NCBI RefSeq assembly: GCF_001649575.2
Contig: NC_051449.1
Coordinates: 10,521,236-10,585,235 of the forward strand
Length of the DNA stretch: 64,000 nucleotides
Source: Kryptolebias marmoratus
Taxonomy: Eukaryota; Chordata; Actinopteri; Cyprinodontiformes; Rivulidae
Reading direction: 5' to 3'
The notes below the pieces were generated by a model, which was given only the letters and a program-made list of their open reading frames with translations, was not told where the DNA came from and searched no databases. Below are positions 59,173 to 64,000 of this stretch, in pieces; position 1 is the stretch's first letter; every line of letters starts with the position of its first letter. The translations under genes were made by a program, and so were the position numbers.

Positions 59173-62100
59173 TCTGAACCTCCCTCAAAATGACTTTTAC
59201 CTGCCACACAGCTGACCTCCCATCAGCCGGCACTCCCGTGCTGCACATGATTATACCCCCACCTACTGGCCGCAGAGTGAACTGCACCGAAACGCATCGA
59301 ACCGTCGGAACGATTTTGTCCAGACGGGGGCAGCCGCGAGCCTTAAACGTGCCGGCTGCGCTCCAAACTTGGGCAAGACACATGTCAGTTTTATTCATTA
59401 GTCTGAGCTGCATTCCGTTTGATATTTGTCCAGGCCATTAATTCAGAACCGCGTGAGAGGATTAAATGTTGCATCCCCCCACAGAAGACCCAGCAGTCAA
59501 ACAGGAGCAGAAGCAAGTTAATAATTAAGAACATTTTCTCTCTTTTTTTTTTTTTTTTGGTCAACCTTCATGTTTTTGGCACTTCTACATTTTTTACAAG
59601 AGTTAATAATTTTGGAAAAATTATTATCCAACACATGGTACCTAGTCCTGTTTCAACAGAACTGTACTTCTCTGTCTTTGAGATTACTATGGTTGCATGC
59701 AGGTAAGGCCTGATGATGCCCCCCTTTTTTTTCTTTTTGGCAAGTTAAGCAAGATTGTCTGGATACTTTAAAAGGACATCTCAAGTTTGCATCAGAGCCG
59801 TGTACTCAGACTGATTTCCAAAAGGCAACTTCTGTTATTAAAATCAAACAAAAAGTGACAGGAAACAATGGAAACACTGATTTGTTTTAGCTGCCTGATT
59901 ATCCCGAATGGCTTATCAGCAAAACGCTGGACATCAAACTGATCATTTCTCCATTCCTCGTTTATGTGGACCTCCCCGACGTCCACATTCATCACCAAAA
60001 ACCAACAATAGCTCCAGTATGTGATCGCATTATTGATTCCAGAAAACAAATACCTCGTGCTTATCTAATTGAGCGCAGGCAGACTTTATGTGAGCTGAAA
60101 CCTCAGATTCTTCTTCTTTTTTTTCTTCCTTTTTTTTGAGCTCCCATCTGAAAGGCAAAAAGATAAAACACACACCTTAAAAGATCATTAGCAATTAATA
60201 TTTGGGGATTTGTGGAGAAAAACAGCGTTAAACACTTGCTTAATAATTCATACTATAAACAAGAAAGTCTCCCACTTCCTTAATAATTTAGACGTAAGCT
60301 AATGTTGATTTATTCAGGAAGGTCTCTGCCACCAGCACTGCCTGGAGTGCCCAAATTTGAATTAAAGTAGGACAGTAGCAGGCGAGTCTGTAATAACATT
60401 TGTATAATTTTATTATTGCTCTGGGCTCAGTTCATTTCCTCCTCCAGTAGCTGCGTGAAATTGTTTGATTCTTGAAACTGCCTTGAGTCTGCGGCTCTGG
60501 GGTTGGAGGGTGGTACAGGAACAGGAAGGCATGCGACACTCTCCCGTCTGATGCTGTCAGACACATAAACACACACACATGCAAAGTGAGAGAAAAAGCG
60601 AGCGAGAAAGAGAGAGAGAAGGAGATAAATAACTTTGTTATTCTGAGTTTTGTAATACTGTTACATTGGCTCACTTAATAACTCCAGCTGTCTCCAGAAA
60701 ATGATTGATACTCTCCCTTTGTCACTTATGATAAATATTTCACTGCCTTCATGTGAGATAGAGGAATGACTCCTTTATTATGATTCCGCACTGTAAAAAT
60801 ATGAGAACCTGTAATCCAGAACGAGATTGTCTTTTTTTATGTTGTTGTTGTTTTTAGATTTGGCAAATATTTCACCCAGAGAAAGTCTAAAAACGCTCCC
60901 ACATAAGGAGTCAGTTTGTAAAGACACTGCTCTGGTGACCTTCCAGCGTTTTTCTGACTTTACCACAAATAAATGTTTAATTTTGTTTGGCTCATGAGGA
61001 AAAAACTAAACTCCATAATCATTTTCTTTCTTTCTTTCTTTTCCATTTTTGGCTACAACACTATCAAGCCTTATCGTGTGATTTCCAGTTTGTGGCGTAC
61101 CATATTGGGATTTTGTTTACCGGTGATAGAACTATCATTTCCAAAATGGTAATTTACAGCACTCTGATTACTCGAACACAAACAATCAAGTTTGGGAGGT
61201 ATTAGCTCATGCAACACACACCTGAGACCCTGGTGGCTTTGACGCAGGGAGGGAGGGCGGAGAAGTTCTGATTGGTTTCCTCCAGGCTCTGCTTCCAACT
61301 TCCCACCCGCACACATTCCCTCACTCCTCCTCATCGTCCTCCCCGCTTCAATTCCTTTATGCAGAGCAGCCCAAACTGCAGTTTGATGAAACACATTTGT
61401 TTGACTTAACTCTTGCCTCGCCATCGCGCGGCTAAATCTCACAGGCCTGTCGGTGTAATGTGGCCCAACAGCAATTGGGTTAATGAGAGGATATATGTAC
61501 AAGTGTGGGACTTGACCTGAGGAGCTGTTTTCCATTTGGGCTTGGTCTGCTCATGTTATTAGGGAAACCTTTATTATTGTTGCCCTCTAGTGGGAACCAT
61601 ATAATAGGATTACATTTTATTAGAGCCTCCCAGCATTACCCAAGCCCCCCCACCACCCTCCCCGCCCATCCCCCCCATTCTCTTGTCTCTGCTTCCCCCC
61701 GTAGTCGTGTCACTGACGCCTCCGTCCACTGTGGATGGGATGGCTGCATTTGGGGGTGAAGGAGAAGCCAACAAGTGGGGAAACGGCTCAAACAATGGGA
61801 GGGGGGGTCCTCGTTGCTCAGGATTTGTGTCAATGTTAAACTTAGATTTTTAGACAAACTGCACACTGAAATTATTTCATAGGCAGAGCGGATTCTGGAA
61901 TAAGTGCATTGTAACAGCAAGACAGTGGCACACGGAGGAAAACTCAAAATCTAGAGCTCCTATGGTTGTTTTTTTAAAGTAACGACACGACTACAGAGCA
62001 GCCTCTCACGTCAGAGAATGGCTATCATTACTGTTATGTCCTCCAAGCCCCCCGTGGCGTGACTCGCGCCGTGCTACAGCAACAGAAACGTTCTCTAAAG

Positions 62101-62659
62101 CTAAATTTCATTGTGCCAAAGATAATATTTGATGAACAGTGCTGGCCTAAAACTGTGCAGGCCTGCGGGGCAGACTGAGTCAGGATCTGGAACCGCTTCA
62201 GCCCTTTCCCTTATCCATCCCACTCCCTTATATAACCACAGGCCATAGGAGGGGTGTGGAGAGTATAGCAGCAGTTATTAACGCGGTCTGAGGCTAAACC
62301 AACATCGCTCTCAGTCTACACTGACTAGCAAAGAGTTGAAGCTCCTCGGTGGACTGGTTATTCACGTCATTGCATGAATACTACAGGGATAAAGGTTCAT
62401 GAAGGGTTTCTGAGCAAAGCAGTGTTTATTAAGATTATTCGCACACTGAAGGACTATTAGAGATGGTTTTATGTGTTCAAAAAATTTTTTTTCTTTAGAC
62501 TGTGAACCTTTATACCCACTGTGAAGATAAATTCAGGCTTTGTGACTGAATAAACTTAAACTCTAGCTAAAAATAAACAGCATTTACTTCAGCCACAAGT
62601 GGGATTTACTGCCTAATAATGAGTGAAGTTTACAAACTAACTTTCATGTGTGGACATAC
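59173..62659. other. Intergenic, no gene seen
   Basis: No exon supported in 3.5 kb. A CpG-rich patch lies at 59210-59370. A GA-rich tract (60587-60625) and a (TTTC)n tract (61026-61042) are present. The 154-codon - strand frame at 61071-61535 shows no recognisable domain; the underlying sequence (61380-61560) is complex and could be conserved non-coding DNA. Confidence 0.45.
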
Positions 62660-63823
62660 AGTGCAACGCTAAAGGTTTAAATCACTCCTACATTCTGTCC
62701 AGTGACACAGATTTCTATATAATCGTTTAGTGTTCTTGATCTATAGTTCTCCAGGCTTTCTTTGGACTTTGGCTGCTTTTTCACCAATTTCCTTGACTTG
62801 ACCATGACAGCAGATTTTGCAGTGTGGCGTACAGAAAAAGATATATCAGGTGCAAAAACATATCTACAACAGATACAAGTCTATAAGAAGTAGGGGGGGA
62901 AAATGGCAAATCCCTCGGACAGGACCTAAGAGGTGTCCTGATGCTCAATAAGCCAGGTAGAAAAATCTACCAAGGTTGAGTCAGGTCCTCTGGACGGTTA
63001 GTTATTAGATGATACATTTTGTCTTTTATCCAAACTCAGCCTTATAAGCAGCACCTTTGCAAAGTGGATCAACCAGTTGGGGGTAACACCCTAAACTAGA
63101 TAGATAGGAACTTGATAGAAAGGAACGTTTGTTTGGGAGAGGGTTAAAGGAAGCCATCTTTGTGTAGAGAACCTGTACATCATTAAACAGGGGCAGAGGC
63201 CTCGTGTCCATCTGTCCCACTCCTACAACGCTGTTATCACGAGTATCGTTCAGCCCTCCGTGAATAGCAAGCGGCCATCAGGGCCCTAACGATTGGTCGT
63301 TAGGCTGATGGTCCTCTTTTGCATGTGAACAGCTAGTTTTGGGTGTCACACCCAACTATGCCTATGACCTGAGTTTTCTATATGATAAGTTTCAGCTAAC
63401 AGCCCCTTTGAGAACCACTTTGTTGGTGCTAAAATACTATTTTAGTTGTTACCTTTTGCATGTTTTACAAATTCAATTCATAAAGAGAGGAACAAATTGG
63501 GTCTTTGGGACTTGCTGCTGGTAACAAAGTGCCTAAAATGCTATTTTAAATTGGTTCTTTGCTAAATTATGTGTAGCGCTGGTTCATCTTTTGGGTTTAG
63601 GGGCCTTATGTCTTAATGAGTCACAAGTCAGAGAGAAATGGACTGACAAAAAAATAAAAACTGTTCATCAGAAAATCATCAGGACAATAGACTTAAAATG
63701 AGGGAAAAAACAGCCAAGTCCAAAAAAAATCTAAAACTAATTTAAGAAAGTCTTTGGAACAACTGATCAGGATCATTTTTTTCAAAATTACAAGAGTGTT
63801 TGGCTCTTTACACAGTACTGTAA
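62660..63823. mobile_element. Possible interrupted MITE
   Basis: The left part contains 'ACAGTGCAACGCTAAAGG' and 'TTGGACTTTGGCTGCTTTTTC'. The reverse complement of the right part begins 'CAGTACTGTGTAAAGAGCC' and continues to 'TTGGACTTGGCTGTTTTTTC', so the arms are related inverted repeats. About 750 bp of unrelated sequence lies between them (62850-63600), which would be an insertion. The divergence is high and the boundaries are rough. Confidence 0.35.
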
Positions 63824-64000
63824 GTCATTAGTGAACACCAACTCAATTAAACAGTGACCGAAAACTAAACTTCAGCAAAACAAAAACTGAAGCTTTTCCG
63901 TTTCCTTTAAGGAAGGAATTTGTTATTTTCTCTACAAATGTTAGTCTCACTGTGAAATGTGACACAAAGGGGAAAAAAACAGACTTATACTCAATTATTA
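63824..64000. other. Intergenic, no gene seen
   Basis: Short AT-rich end of the window with no feature. Confidence 0.5.

Noticed and set aside
61071..61535. 154-codon - strand frame
   Set aside because: No domain and no supporting splice signals; the sequence may be non-coding conserved DNA instead.

Overview
The window looks like teleost fish nuclear DNA. It is AT-rich, almost free of genes, full of microsatellites and fish-type interspersed repeats, and it carries one clear vertebrate gene with GT-AG introns: aquaporin-4 (aqp4), on the + strand at 53434-56994 with its 3' UTR running to about 57830. The compact introns (366, 84, 778 and 1355 bp) and the repeat families suggest a percomorph, possibly a cyprinodontiform fish. 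The species is inferred, not shown.

Layout. Positions 1-53000 are a gene desert with no exon I can support. It holds two copies of a dispersed repeat built of roughly 230-290 bp monomers on the + strand side of the window's left end and on the - strand further right (1389-1921, 32470-32905, 43190-43660), a degenerate GTAC-rich tandem array (6046-6575), an endogenous retroviral LTR with a tRNA-Pro-type primer binding site (11624-12154) sitting in a CATC-repeat element, a pair of AGCTAAAA-type minisatellites on opposite strands (17820-18010, 23005-23180), Tc1/mariner relics (20440-20830, 24995-25335, 31245-31600, 46188-46785), a LINE-like 3' fragment (28885-29505) and a candidate MITE (52050-52432). 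A few patches dense in homeodomain or POU core motifs could be enhancers, but conservation cannot be judged from one sequence.

The aqp4 gene has five coding exons encoding 325 residues, both NPA boxes, the AQP4-type selectivity filter and a C-terminal PDZ ligand. Its first AUG has a weak context and the next AUG (Met33, equivalent to mammalian Met23) a strong one, which fits leaky scanning to two N-terminal isoforms. The stop is UGA followed by CUA, the known readthrough context, and the short extension it would add ends in a new PDZ-type tail (T-N-L). Intron 3 holds a fresh-looking hAT-type MITE only 9 bp from the splice donor, and intron 4 holds a copy of the dispersed repeat with a small element nested in it.

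From 57831 to 64000 the sequence is again non-coding: another three-monomer copy of the dispersed repeat (58375-59172) and, near the end, inverted termini of a possible interrupted MITE. There are no operons, CRISPR arrays or bacterial features. I found no tRNA or rRNA gene.
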